A stretch of DNA of 64,000 bases from Paraspadella gotoi (taxonomy: Eukaryota; Chaetognatha). This document shows, one piece after another, positions 1-11,622 of this stretch; position 1 is the stretch's first letter, and each line of letters starts with the position of its first letter. Both the position numbers and the translations under genes were made by a program. The stretch lies in contig CM119263.1 of assembly GCA_051294375.1 (NCBI GenBank), positions 28,557,280 through 28,621,279 on the forward strand, written 5' to 3'. A model generated the notes under the pieces. That model saw nothing but the letters and a program-made list of their open reading frames with translations, made no database searches and had not been told where the DNA came from.

Positions 1-769
1 GGCTCCACACATCAAAAAGACGTTTTAACCAAAATCTTTCATAATCATTTTTGTCCCTAATCGCAAATTTAAATTCAAAACTGTGTATTGACCAATAAAG
101 TTAAACAATTTACAAAATGTGTTAACACAATAAAAATACTTTCTTCGTCCCCCCCAACCGCCAAGTCTCGAACCAACCCCCCAACCCACCTTCAACCACC
201 TTCCCCTTCTCAACCCCACCACCTTCATTTCTCTTCGCGCGATTCACGGATTCTTTGTCGGGCGATTAAATTTCCTCACGTTATTAATGGACGAAACGAG
301 GAACCGATAATTTCCGTGTCGGTCGGCCAGGCGTCGGCCATGCGTCCGCCAGGCGTCGGCGAGGCGTCGGCCAGGCATCGGCCATGCGTCGGCCATGCGT
401 CGGCCATGCGTCGGGTACTTTTAATTCATTCCTCCCTCCCCTTTTCCTCCCAACCCAACTTCCCTCGTCGAAAAGAAAATTTACGATTTTCCGTTTTCCT
501 CCTTTTTTTTCCTTTTCCTTTTCTTTTTTTTTTTTTTTTTTTCTCTCTTTCCTTCCTTCTGTCATTGGTCGGAATTAACGATGAAAAAAAGGAAAAGGAA
601 ATTAGCAAAAAACATAATGTTTCTTTTTTTTGGGTTTTTTTTTTGGTGTGTTTGCAACTGATTTGTAAGTCATTCATTCTTGTATTTTGTTTCCTTTTTT
701 TTCTTTCTCTAGTAAACTTATTAAAATTGAAACAGGAAATTTTTATTTCTTGTTGAGAAAAGAGATGAG
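1..769. other. Left edge, non-coding
   Basis: No convincing gene seen. It holds an 11-bp minisatellite near 321-415, a pyrimidine/T-rich stretch at about 480-560 and AT-rich sequence. It lies outside the large inverted repeat, whose left limit I place near 770 because matching to the right flank stops there. Confidence 0.6.
321..415. repeat. 11-bp minisatellite
   Basis: About eight imperfect copies of an 11-bp unit close to GTCGGCCATGC follow one another. The last three are nearly identical; earlier ones carry substitutions such as CCAGGC for CCATGC. Its short open reading frames are low-complexity translations of the repeat and are not called as genes. Confidence 0.8.
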
Positions 770-956
770 ATATGCGAAATAACTGTCAAAAATAAGAACA
801 TATTAAGAAGATTGAATATTGAAATTTGTTTATTTTTTAATAAATTAGAAGAATTATCCGTCAGAAAAGGATTAACATATGCATTTTTAATTTTATTAGT
901 TTCGGTTACGTGTTGTTATAATTTTATAAGGTTGTGTACCTCGTAAAAAGACGGTT

Positions 957-988
<32 letters not shown>

Positions 989-2367
989 GTCCGCTCCTTC
1001 CTCTCCTTCTTTCTTCCGTCTCCTCTTCTAATCTCTCTCTCATCTCTCTCTCTCGTGCTCTCTCCTCTCTCTCTCTCTCTGCGCCTCTTTTTCGCTTTTT
1101 AATTGTCGGCGGCGACACAACTAAAGAGAGGCGTCGACTAATATTCTAGGCGAAGACAACGAAGAACGAATGAACCGACGACGACGGACGACGACGACGA
1201 CGAAATTGAACGAAGAATGACACGTCACTGAACGGACGAGGCGACGCAGTAATGACAAATGAACAACGATGACCAAGTAGTTGAAGATGACAAATTTTTT
1301 TTGGTTCGAAGAAAGTTCCGGTATGGCGCTAAAGTAATAAATAAATAAAGGTTTCATTTAAATTAATAATACCGGCATATGAATAAAATATTAAATGGCT
1401 TATTTAAATTTAATTGTGATGACCGGGGTTTACAATGTCAATAAAGGTTTATTAGCGGTTAGATAAGTGAAAGGCCAATAATTAGGATAGTAAGTCCAAG
1501 GACGTCGATGACAGAGGAATTCTGAAAAAAAGAATTGACAGACTTTACTGCCAATATAGCTGACAAAGGGCGGCGACAACGACAACGTGACGATCGCAAA
1601 ATCACGGATACGCCAACGATGACGACGACGACGACGAAACGCCAACGAAGACGACAACGAAGAAAGGGCGATCTTTTCCCTTAACTCGTCGTTGGGCGTC
1701 GCCTCGAATGTCGACGCTCGATTCGCACAGGAAACTTTGAAGTTTTATTTCGATCGCCAACGCGGAATTTTTTCTCTTTTAACTTTTATTTATCCTCTTT
1801 TTAAATTTTTTTTTTAGATCAGAAATTCGCTGAACGTCAAGAAGATGACGTCATGACGTAACGAACGGTCAAAAGTAACGAGGATTTCAGTCGCGGAGAG
1901 ACGGTAATCGTGTTGACGCGTCAAACGATATACTAATCCGTATTTTTCTTTTTATGGATTAAATAAAAAATAATATTTGAAAAAGGCTACACACGCACAT
2001 CGATAAGGGGCCAAAGGTAATTCAAAGAAAAAAACCTTTAAGAAAAGAAGTTTAACACTCGGGAGTGGATAAATATATCTTTTTTGCAATTTATTCAAGT
2101 AGTCAATATTTTGGTAAATGAAAATAAAAACAAAGAAGTTAAAGCTGAACATAAGCAGATTTACATTTACTTCTCGTTCACATCCTCCTTTTAATTCGTT
2201 CCAAGCCCCAACAAGCCCCAGCGATATCGTACAAAACAAATGAAAAAGAAAAGAAAAATAAACAAGGATAAAACGAAACAAAAAAAAAAAAAAAAGGAAA
2301 ATTAACATCAAATCGCCAACGAAACAGTTCCTCTCCCCGTTTGGATTAAAACCCCTCACCTAAAAAA

Positions 2368-5279
2368 ATGCCGCCTAACGGCGGGGCGCTGGAACAACCC
2401 GCGCCCAATACGAAGACCCCGCGGAAGAGAGTGAAACGGAATCAAGCCGGAAAAGTGAATGCGTCAATCATCGTCCCATCATTGTCATCATTTGGTCTTC
2501 ATCGACATTACTCGCCATGCTTCCTCTCTTGCTGCCCGCATTTGCTTGGGCGTCGGGGCAATGAACCGAAAGATGGAGACGACGGAAATCGGACGCGATT
2601 CTACGACGCCGATGGCCACGAGTCAGTTAGCAACGGGAATAAATAAATATACAAACGAACGAACGACAAAAATGTTGAAAGAGAGGAATAATCAAATTAA
2701 AAAACAAATTAAATGAAAAGCGCAAACAAAAAACAATATTTTTTGCGTTTATTATTGAGTTTCTTCGTATTATTAAAGAAAGTTAAGCTAATATAAACAA
2801 AATAAAGCCTATAAGAAAATAAACGCTTCCAAAAGTCAACATATTAGGATTAAGAACAAAATAAAACAATTAATATATCTCACCAAAAGCCAACTTGCTT
2901 TAGTTCTTACGATCTTTTCGTAATTTGTGTAATGTACTTATGAATAGTTCTTGAATATTACAAAACCGATTCTAATAAATATCCGCCGCCATTACAAGAT
3001 CACTAATTACGACGTGATCCGCTTGGAGCGCGAGAGTTGCAACGGATCGGACCTGCAGACGTCAAGGAGATGCTGGCGGCGATGCAGCGCAGCGTGCACC
3101 GCCTTTCCGCACCAGCGTCTCCGAGCGGCTATCCCTCGCTCAAGCAGTCGTCCACGGCGAACGAAAGTGAGTTCGACGAGACCAAAGGACGTCCAAGACC
3201 GTCGAGTCGGCCGTCGTCAAGATCCGCAACGAATCACTGGAGAAGCAGCTCCGACCACAACTCCTGGCAAGATGAAGAATCACGACGGAGACGTCGCAAG
3301 AACGCTGACCCGAGTTGGCGAATGAGCGTGGACGAGTTCGAGCGTGGCCGTGGAAAGATGGCCAAAGCCAATCACGAGCCTCAACGAAATGCTGGAGAAG
3401 TTGCGGCAGGGCAAGGTCCGCAAGCCCAACGACCCCAGTGGAAACGCGTTCAAGAGTTACAAGGACGTCTCCAAGCGGCTCGAACAAAGATCAACGACAC
3501 GGTTCTCCGTCGTCTCCAACAACGTCAAGGATGCGAGAACAAATCCAAAGCTCTGCTCAGGAGGTCGCTGGATCTGAACACCCAACTTGAAGACGCGAAC
3601 TTCAAGGACGTCAACGTCACTCTGGGCGACATGCAGAAGAAGTTGGAGGAGATGCAACAAGACGACCTCCAACATCACCTAATCGACGACGGATCCGCCG
3701 TCAAGAAGGCCTTCGACACCTACTTCAACAAACATCGTCTCAGAGTTGGACGAAAACGAGAAAAACGTCACGGAAAAAGTTGGAGGATGGCGACGTCGTT
3801 GCTCAAGACGGAGGTGGAGCAGCGAGACGTCCGTTTTGGTCAATCCTGGAGGATTCCTTCGATGTCCTTAACGGAAAATGAGTCTCAGGGACAAGTCTGT
3901 ACGAGTCTTGAGGCAAAAGAAGAACAACAAGACGCGTCCGAGGCTTATCAATGCGCGATTGCTACTTGGAGGCTCCTCCGGAAGCTCCTTCTCTCCTCCT
4001 CCTCTCGCACTTCCAGCAACTCTTCCTCTTCCACGAGCGGGGCGGAGGAAGTTCCCTCTTCTTCTTCTTCTCCTCCTCTCTTGGAGAGTCTCTACCCACT
4101 GGTTCCGCATCCCTTTCCCGCGCAATTATCTCATGGAGACGAAATTGGACGGCGTGAAGTGGAGTATCGAATCTGTGCCCGGATCATGGGGTGGTTTCTA
4201 TGCATCCGGGGATTGGGCAAGTGCTACGCAGTTATCAAGGTTCAACAAGAACTGGTTCTATCGGAAACGATTACTGGCAAGACAATGGGTAAGTTTTTGA
4301 ATTCGGGGAAAGAAAGTGGGAGATAGGTGGGAAGTAAGGACAATTTATAAGGGGTTTGATTTAGTGCATTTTGTTTTATGTATAAATTTTTACGTATTTA
4401 AATGAAAAGTTGTTTATTTATTTTTTTTAAAAAAGCTAACAAAGAATAGAATATAGAAAAAAGAAAGAGAGGAAAAAAAAAGAAAAAAAAAAAATAATAA
4501 AAAAGACATAAATAAAGACGCGAACAAGAAAGGAAAAAGAAAGTCTGAAAGAAGAAAGAGACAGAGAGAGACAGAAAAAATTCCCATTTTTTACCGCCCA
4601 CCATACAGGCGCGAGCCTGGTAATCCATCGAGTCAGCGGCCGAGAACGACCTTGGGTCACTCAAATCATCACTACGACTTGAACGTGAGCGTCGCTGGCA
4701 AATACTTTTGGATCGGCGGCCGGGAGACTCAGAACTTCAAGTGGGCGGCCGAGGGAAACACGCGCACCAAGGACAACCTCGCCGGGCCGAGCGCCGGAGC
4801 AGACCGGGCAGACGCGGGCAGACGAGTCAAACCAGTCAGACCAACCAGTCCAGACTAGCCAGACGCAGTCAAAGTGGTCAGACTAGCCAGAGTGGTCAGA
4901 CTAGCCATGACCAGTCAGAACAGCCAAACCAGTCAGAGCAGCCAGAGTCAGCAGTTCTAGCAGCAAAGTCTGGTACATCAGCAACGAAGCGGTTCAAACT
5001 CTGGCAGTTTTCTCCATTTTTGGCAAGCGGCGCAATAACGCAGCAGCAGCTCAAGCAGCAGCAGCAGTAGTAGTTCTATAAGGCAGCAGCAGGCACCAGC
5101 GGCGGCAACCCAGCAAACCGGCGGCTCCGCGGGGACGCAGACTTTCTCCAACATGGCCAGAGGACGGTTGAACTCTTGCCTTCGTGATCGACGTCCAGCA
5201 ACCGAAAGTGGCACTCACCTGGAAGTGCGACTGTTGTTCCTGTCACGGGATTCATTTGCGAGATTGAAACGCAGTTTAG
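2368..5279 (+). pseudogene. Broken mirror copy of the C-type lectin gene
   Basis: This is the left-arm counterpart of the lectin gene at 14,483-11,623. The three exon regions are recognisable: the N-terminal exon from the ATG at 2,368, the coiled-coil and lectin exon from about 3,003 to 4,290, and the terminal exon from about 4,611 to a TAG at 5,279. Frequent 1-bp indels shift the frame: the transmembrane segment is lost after about 30 codons, and the Ser/Gln-rich part of exon 3 is scrambled. The remnants of exon 2 read open for long stretches only in mixed frames. Because differences are nearly all indels, I read this as sequencing error in a duplicated assembly segment; a real young pseudogene is the alternative. 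Confidence 0.7.
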
Positions 5280-6889
5280 TTTTTCTTTCTTTTTTTCTCT
5301 TAAAAATTAGTGAAAAATTAGCTGAAAATTAATATGTATTTTGTGACGGAGAAAGATAACTTTTTTTTTTTAGCGTTGTGCACTTTGGTTTCTGCTTAAA
5401 TTTTCGTTCTATTCTTTCATTTTTTAAAGAATAATCAATAAATTGTAATATTGAAAAAAAAAAAGCAGATCTCGAAATTGTAAATGTTTGATAAACTACC
5501 AAACGCTAACCTTTGAAGCATGATATTTTTTTTTCTTTATCGTTAAAATTGTAATTGTAAAAGAAACGATATTAAAATTACAGATTAGATAAGTTTACAA
5601 ACAGTTGTTTTCACTGGATGCCCGGGAATTCAGTCAATGCGTTAATTTCTTTGTTCAAAAAACTATATTTAAAAAGCCAAGCAGCTTTATTTCTTTTCAT
5701 TCCATTTATTTTTTGTAATTTCGATTAATTTTCTTTCTCTTTTTTCTCTCTTTTTATCATTCGTTTTTTTATTTCTAATTTAATTATATTCATTTCTATT
5801 CATGTTATACTCATTATCTTTCATTCCAAGTCAATTCTATTCATTTCTCTCTTCATTTCTCCTTCATTCCACATCATTCCTCTTCATTAACCGTTTAATC
5901 TCGTTCTCTACTCTTCCGAATTCGCGGTTCCAATTTTCTTCGCTAGCAGACGCCGTCTGCGCCCCCACCCCTACTACGGCCCGCCTCAAGGCTATCCCTG
6001 AGCTTTCAGACGAAGCTTGCCAAAGCGCACAGCTTTAGACGATAGCTTGCCAAAGGCCACAGCTTTGGACGAAAACCTTTGCTTTTTAATCTGTACTGTT
6101 TCGTACGAAGCTTGTCTTCCGATACACTCTGCCCGGCTTTTTGCCCCTTTCTACCAACGTCTGCTTGAGTAAGAAGAGTGTCATTCTAACTATTCAATTT
6201 TGGACATTTGTTTTTTTTCATCGTTAAATGAACGCTGCTTTGAATTAATCTAACATCAAAACTAAACTTCGTCATTCAACAACGCTCTGAGTCGCGCCAG
6301 GTAAAGTATTGCATGTACAAATAATAATTAAAATACATTAAAACTAACAAAACAACGTTAAGTCGTTCCGTCGGGGCGACGAGAACGATCGTTCATAAAT
6401 CGTTTCGTCGTCTTCGTCGTCGTCCTCGTCGTCTTCATCGTCGTCGGTATCGTCGTCCGGTCGTCGTCGTCGTCGTCGTCGTCTTCATCGTCGTCCTCTT
6501 CTCTCTCTTCCGTCTTAATCATTTGTTTTCGTCCCTTCGTCGACGCTAATCTCCTTTTTTCTCTCGCACTTGCTTTCCCGGTTTGACGTTGACGCTAATA
6601 CCGTTCGAGCGCGCACGTGCGAGCGTCGGTAGTTTTGAGTGGGCAGCGGCGGGAAACGTATCTGCTCTTCTGCGATGTTGCGAGGGACTGTGTATTTGCG
6701 AATATTGCAAATAGTTGCGAAAATGGAAGAAAGCAAAGATTAGTCTATTGGTTAAATAAAAGTGAAAAAAGGGGGCAAGAACAACCTGGTTGGGTCACAC
6801 CCGATGATATTGTTACCGGTTTGGGCTAAGGTATTGTCAAATTGATTAAATTGAGATTAAAAAAGAGTAAATATTGAATGTACCGAATC

Positions 6890-7660
6890 GAGAAACCGGG
6901 ATGGGGCGATGCGAATGAACGATGGCGATGACGATGGCGAGAACGACAGCGATGAACGATGGCGATGAATGATAGCGATACCGACGGGAATGAAACGCTT
7001 GCCAGATGAAGGACGGCGATGAATGATGGCGATGAACGGACGCGATGAAACGATGGGCGATGAACGACGGCGATGAACGATGGCGATGAACGAATGGCGA
7101 ATGAACGAGGCGATGAACGAGACGTGCCGCGATGAGAAACGATGGCCGATGAAGACGGGCGATTGAACGATGGCGATGAACGTTGGGCGATGAAACGATG
7201 GCGAATGACCGAGTGGCGATGAACGACGGCGATGCCGATGGCGATGGAACGAACGGGCGATGACCGATTGGCGATGAACGACGGCGATGAACGACATCGA
7301 ATGAACGATGGCGATGAACGCGGCGATGAACGATGGCGAATGAACGAACGGCGATGAACGACGGCGATGAACGATGGCGATGACCGATGGCGAATGAACG
7401 ACGGCGATGAACGGAGGGGGGGCGATGAAACGATGGGATGAACTATGGCGATGACGACAAGCGGATGAACGATGGCGATGAACGACGGGCGATGAACGAT
7501 GCGATGAAACGACAGTGATGAACTATGGCGATGAACGACACGATGAACGATGGCGATGATATGGCGATGAACGACGGCGATGAACAATTGCAGATGAAGG
7601 ACGGCGAATGAATGATGGCGTGAACGACGGCGATGAACGATTGCAGATGTCCAAAGCCAA
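6890..7660. repeat. 13-bp minisatellite, left arm
   Basis: About 770 bp of imperfect tandem repeats of a unit close to GATGGCGATGAAC (the reverse complement of the right-arm unit). Unit lengths jitter by one base, as expected of the noisy arm. Long open frames rich in His, Arg, Ser and Ile across it are repeat translations and are not called as genes. Confidence 0.85.
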
Positions 7661-8430
7661 CATTCTCCGCCTGTAAACGGCCTTAAGGTTGCGCGGGGGA
7701 AGACAATGGAAAAGGCGAGTTGGCCATGGAAAGCGATCGCGAAGAAAGAAGCGCGCCGGCGTTCACGCTTAGGCGCGCGGCAACGCAAGCTCGTAAAAGC
7801 GGAAAATGTTTTCAGCGGCCGAGACTTCGAGCTTCAATGACTCGGAAATCATCGAGAAATCTCATTCGACGCATTTTTATTAGCGACTCCTCTTGACTAC
7901 TATCTCTGTTCAGTCCTACAGCGCGCTGCTCTCTCTCTGCTGCTCTCGTCTCTCTCTCTGCTCCTCCTTCATTTTCCGGCCCACTGCCAGTATGGCAAAT
8001 GGAGCCTAACGAAAATATTTCCTTTTGACCAAATCAGTCGACGTCCTCATCGTCATTTTATTTTTGTTTCTTTTTGATTTATTTTTTTCCTTTTAACCTC
8101 ATATTTTTTACATTAACGTGCGCATCAATGCCATAAGATGGGGATGGGGATAGCGACGACGACGACGACGACGAGACGACGAACGAATACAGGGCCAAAA
8201 GACAACTTAACCGAAGGTCAAAAACAATTAGCTCGACAAGTTATTGCAGCGGAGGTCGTTCTTAATCTGATTGAAAAGAAGAACAGATCTCTATCGGGTG
8301 ATCAAACAACAAGATTATTTTCCTAGTTAAAAAAGATTTGAATTTTCTCTAATTGCGCTTTTTTTGTCTTATTTTTTCTTGTCGAAATAATATAGTCCTG
8401 AAGCTTTGATTTTTTTAAACTAATTAAATT

Positions 8431-8556
8431 AAGTTAATCTAATGTTTAAAAAGGATTAATTAAAATAATTTGAAAAAATCTTTTACAAAGTAAATACTGT
8501 CTAACTTCAAAAATTTCCCCTTTCCAAAAACNNNNNNNNNNNNNNNNNNNNNNNNN
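8431..8556. other. Loop of the inverted repeat with a 25-N gap
   Basis: Arm matching stops at about 8,430 on the left and resumes at 8,557 on the right. Between them lie about 100 bp of AT-rich sequence without a mirror copy, then exactly 25 Ns (8,532-8,556). A fixed 25-N spacer is a common placeholder of gap-filling software, and an identical 25-N run occurs at 47,714-47,738. Confidence 0.8.
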
Positions 8557-8783
8557 TAATTAGTTTAAAAAAATCAAAGCTGTCAGACTTATATCTTTCG
8601 ACAGAAAAAAAGACAAAAAAAGCGCAAATTAGGAAAATCAAATCTTTTTTAACTAGAAAATAATCTTGTTGTTGATCACCCGATAGAGATCTGTTCTTTT
8701 CAATCAGATAAGAACGACCTCCGCTGCATAACTGTCGAGCTAATTGTTTTTGACCTTCGGTTAAGTTGTCTTTGGCCTCGGTA

Positions 8784-8818
<35 letters not shown>

Positions 8819-8834
8819 TATCCCAATCCCCATC
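8557..8834 (-). CDS. Unrecognised ORF near the palindrome centre (partial)
   Basis: From an ATG at 8,834 an open frame runs to the N gap. It begins MGIGIA, continues with a threonine run encoded by (ACG)n, then a segment of ordinary composition with motifs DNLTEGQKQLARQ and SLSGDQQQDYF. The same region in the left arm (ATG near 8,138) is open for 62 codons with indel differences. No splice sites or family could be assigned. It may be a real small exon or chance. Confidence 0.25.
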
Positions 8835-8997
8835 TTATGGCATTGATGCGCACGTTTAAGAAAAAATATGAGGTGTAAAATAGGAAAAAAATAAATCAAA
8901 AAGAAACAAAAAATAAAATGACGATGAGACGTCGACTGATTTGGTCAAAAGGAAATATTTTCGTTTTAGTCTCATTTGCATACTGCAGTGCGGAAAT

Positions 8998-9031
<34 letters not shown>

Positions 9032-9071
9032 GCGCGCTGTAGACTGACAGAGATAGAGTCAAGAGGAGTCG

Positions 9072-9239
9072 CTAATAAAAATGGCGTCGAATGAGATTCT
9101 CGATGATTTCCGAGTCATTGAAGCCTCGAGTCTCGGCGCTGAAAACCATTTTCCGTTTTACGAGCGGCGTTGCCGGCGCCCTAAGGTGAACGCCGGCGCG
9201 CTTCTTTTCTTCGCGATCGTTTCCATGGCAACTCGCCAT
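9072..9239 (-). CDS. Short uncharacterised ORF overlapping an X-box-like site
   Basis: A 55-codon frame from ATG at 9,239 to TAG at 9,072. It is charged and includes the stretch FNDSEIIENLIRRHFY at its end. An equally plausible exon lies on the opposite strand, from ATG at 9,081 to a GT donor after 9,185 (it begins MASNEILDDF). Only one can be coding and I cannot decide between them. An RFX-type X-box lies at 9,219-9,232, so this may be a promoter/first-exon region. Confidence 0.2.
   Translation of the reverse strand: MASCHGNDREEKKRAGVHLRAPATPLVKRKMVFSAETRGFNDSEIIENLIRRHFY
9219..9232. promoter_or_regulatory. X-box-like site (RFX motif)
   Basis: GTTTCCATGGCAAC matches the symmetric RFX X-box consensus (GTTNCC / GGNAAC with no spacer). 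RFX factors drive ciliary genes in animals. The mirror site in the left arm is damaged. Functional use is inference; no ciliary gene is visible beside it. Confidence 0.4.
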
Positions 9240-9296
9240 TTTCCATGTCTCCCCGCGCAACCTTAAGCCGTTTTACAGGCGGAGAATGTTGGCTTT

Positions 9297-10065
9297 GGAC
9301 ATCTGCAATCGTTCATCGCCGTCGTTCATCTGCCATCATCATCGCCGTCATTCATCTGCAATTTGTTCATCCGCCCGTCGTGTCATCGCCACATTCCATC
9401 GCATCGTCATCGCTCGCATTGCCATACGTTCATACAACTGTCCGTTCACTCGACACCCGTTCTCGACCCGATCGTTCAATCTCGCAATCGCTTCATCTTC
9501 CGCTGTACGCGTTCATGGCGCCATACAAAGTCGCATCGAGCCATCCGAGTCTATATCGCCAATCAGTTCATGTACGCCGGTCGTCATCGCCTTACGGCAT
9601 CAGCCATCGCGTTCTCGCCGCTGCGTTCATTACCCGCTCGCATACGAGCCATCATGTTCATGATTCTCCCGCGTCGTTCTCAACGCCACATCCGTCATCG
9701 ATGTCGTCATCGCCATCGTTCATAACCCAAGTCGGTCATCGCCGTCGTATCACTCGCCACGGTCATCGCACATCAGTTACATGCGCACGGTCATACGCCA
9801 ATCGTCATCGCCGTCGTTCATCCATCGTCATTCGCGCCGTCGTCAATCGCGCGTTCATCCGCCAGTCGTCATCGCCATCGTCGTCATCGCCGTCGTTCAT
9901 CCGCCACGTTCATCGCCGTCGTTCACGCCATCATTAATCGCCGTCCTCATCTGCAATTCGTTCATCGCCGTCGTTCATCGCTACCATTCATCGACCATCC
10001 GTTCATCCGTGTCGTTCATCGCCATCGTTCATCGCCATCGTTCATCGCCATCGCCCCATCCCGTT
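9297..10065. repeat. 13-bp minisatellite, right arm
   Basis: About 770 bp of tandem units close to GTTCATCGCCATC, with GCCGTC as the common variant. It is most regular at the ends, for instance near 10,015-10,060. It mirrors the left-arm block at 6,890-7,660. It lies between the X-box region and the conserved block that ends near 10,140. Confidence 0.85.
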
Positions 10066-10449
10066 TCTCGATTCGGTACATCAATATTTACTCTTTTTTT
10101 AATCTCAATTTAATCAATTTGACAATACCTTAGCCCAACCGGTAACAATATCATCGGGTGTGACCCAACCAGTTTGTTCTTGCCCCCTTTTTTTCACTTT
10201 TATTAACCAATAGACGAATCTTGTTTCTTCCATTTTCGCAACTATTTGCAAATTCGCAAATAACAGTCCCTCTCATCATCGCAGAGGAGCAGATACGTTT
10301 CCCGCCGCTGCTCCACTCAACTACCGACGCTCGCAGGTGCGCGGCTCGAAACGGATTAGCGTCAACGTCAACCGGAAAGCAGGTGCGAGAGAAAAAAAGG
10401 AAATTAGCGTCGACGAAGGGACGAAAACAAATGATTAAGACGAGAAGAG

Positions 10450-10525
10450 AGAGAAGAGGACGACGATGAAGACGACGACGACGACGACGANNNNNNNNNN
10501 NNNNNNNACGACGACGAAGACGACG
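10450..10525. repeat. (CGA)n microsatellite with 17-N gap
   Basis: A GACGAC run is interrupted by 17 Ns at 10,491-10,507. The mirror tract in the left arm is at about 6,400-6,495 without a gap. Confidence 0.8.
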
Positions 10526-10529
10526 AAAC

Positions 10530-11622
10530 GATTTATGACGATCGTTCTCGTCGCCCCGACGGAACGACTTAACGTTGTTTGTTAGTTTTAATGTATTTAA
10601 TTATTATTTGTACATGCAATACTTTACCTGGCGACTCAGAGGTTGTTGAATGACGAAGTTTTAGTTTTGATGTTAGATTAATTCAAGCAGCGTTCATTTA
10701 ACGATGAAAAAAAACAAATGTCCAAAAATGAATAGTTAGAATGACACTCTTCTTACTTCAAGCAGACGTTGGTAGAAAGGGGCAAAGCCGGAGAGTTGTT
10801 CGAAAGACAAGCTTCGTACGAAACAGTACAGATTAAAAGCAAGTTTCGTCCGAAAGCTGTGGCCTTTGGCAAGCTTCGTCTGAAAGCTGTGGCCTTTGGC
10901 AAGCTTCGTCGAAAGCTGCAGGGTAGCCTGAGGGGGCAGTAGTAGGGGGGGGGCGAGACAGCGTCTGTAGCGAAGAAATTGAAACCGCGAATTCGGGAAG
11001 AGTAGGAACGAGATTAAAACCTTAATGAGAGGAATGATGTGGAATGAATGAGAAATGAACGAGAAATGAATAGAATTGACTTGGAATGAAGATAAATAGT
11101 CATAACATGAATAGAAATGAAATCAAATTAAATAGAAAAAAAAAAACGAAGAAGAATAAAAAAGAGAAGAAAAAGAAAGAGAAAAATTAACGAAATTAAA
11201 AAAAATAATGGAATGAAAAGAAATAAAGTGCTTGGTTTTTAATTATAGTTTTTGAACAAAGAAATTACGATTGACTGATCCCGGCATCCAGTGAAAACAA
11301 CTGTTGTAAAACTATTTTTCTTAATCTGTAATTTTAATATCGTTCTTTTACAATTAACAATTTTAACGATAAAGAAAAAAAAATATCATGCTTCAAAGTT
11401 AGCGTTTGTAGTTTATAAACATTTACAATTCGAGATCTGCTTTTTTTTTTCAATATTACAATTTATTGATTATTCTTTAAAAATGAAAGAATAAGAAACG
11501 AAAATTTAAGCAGAAACCCAAGTGCACAACGTAAAAAAAAAGTTATCTTCTCCGTCACCAAAATAATTATTAATTTTCAGCTATTTTTCACTAATTTTTA
11601 AGAGAAAAAAAAAGAAGAAAAA
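10530..11622. other. Non-coding stretch downstream of lectin gene
   Basis: AT-rich DNA with no credible exon. At about 10,850-10,920 it contains two to three copies of a roughly 34-bp unit around GCTGTGGCCTTTGGCAAGC. A-rich and T-rich runs near 11,140-11,200 and 11,440-11,460 could serve as the 3' end of a transcript, but no site stands out. Confidence 0.5.

Larger units (their letters stand above)
770..8430 (+). repeat. Left arm of 15-kb inverted repeat (noisy copy)
   Basis: This stretch is the reverse complement of about 8,557-15,985, feature by feature: (CT)n tract, lectin gene, 13-bp minisatellite, (CGT)n runs and the central ORF all recur in mirror order. Against the right arm it differs mainly by single-base insertions and deletions, many next to homopolymers, which break the lectin frame repeatedly. 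That pattern looks like uncorrected long-read sequence and not like ordinary divergence. The loop between the arms (8,431-8,556) includes a 25-N gap. Either a genuine palindrome with a badly sequenced arm or an assembly artefact would fit; I favour artefact. Confidence 0.85.

Noticed and set aside
6826-7788. Long His/Arg/Ser/Ile-rich open frame on the minus strand
   Set aside because: It is the translation of a 13-bp minisatellite; unit length is not a multiple of three and the mirror copy reads differently.
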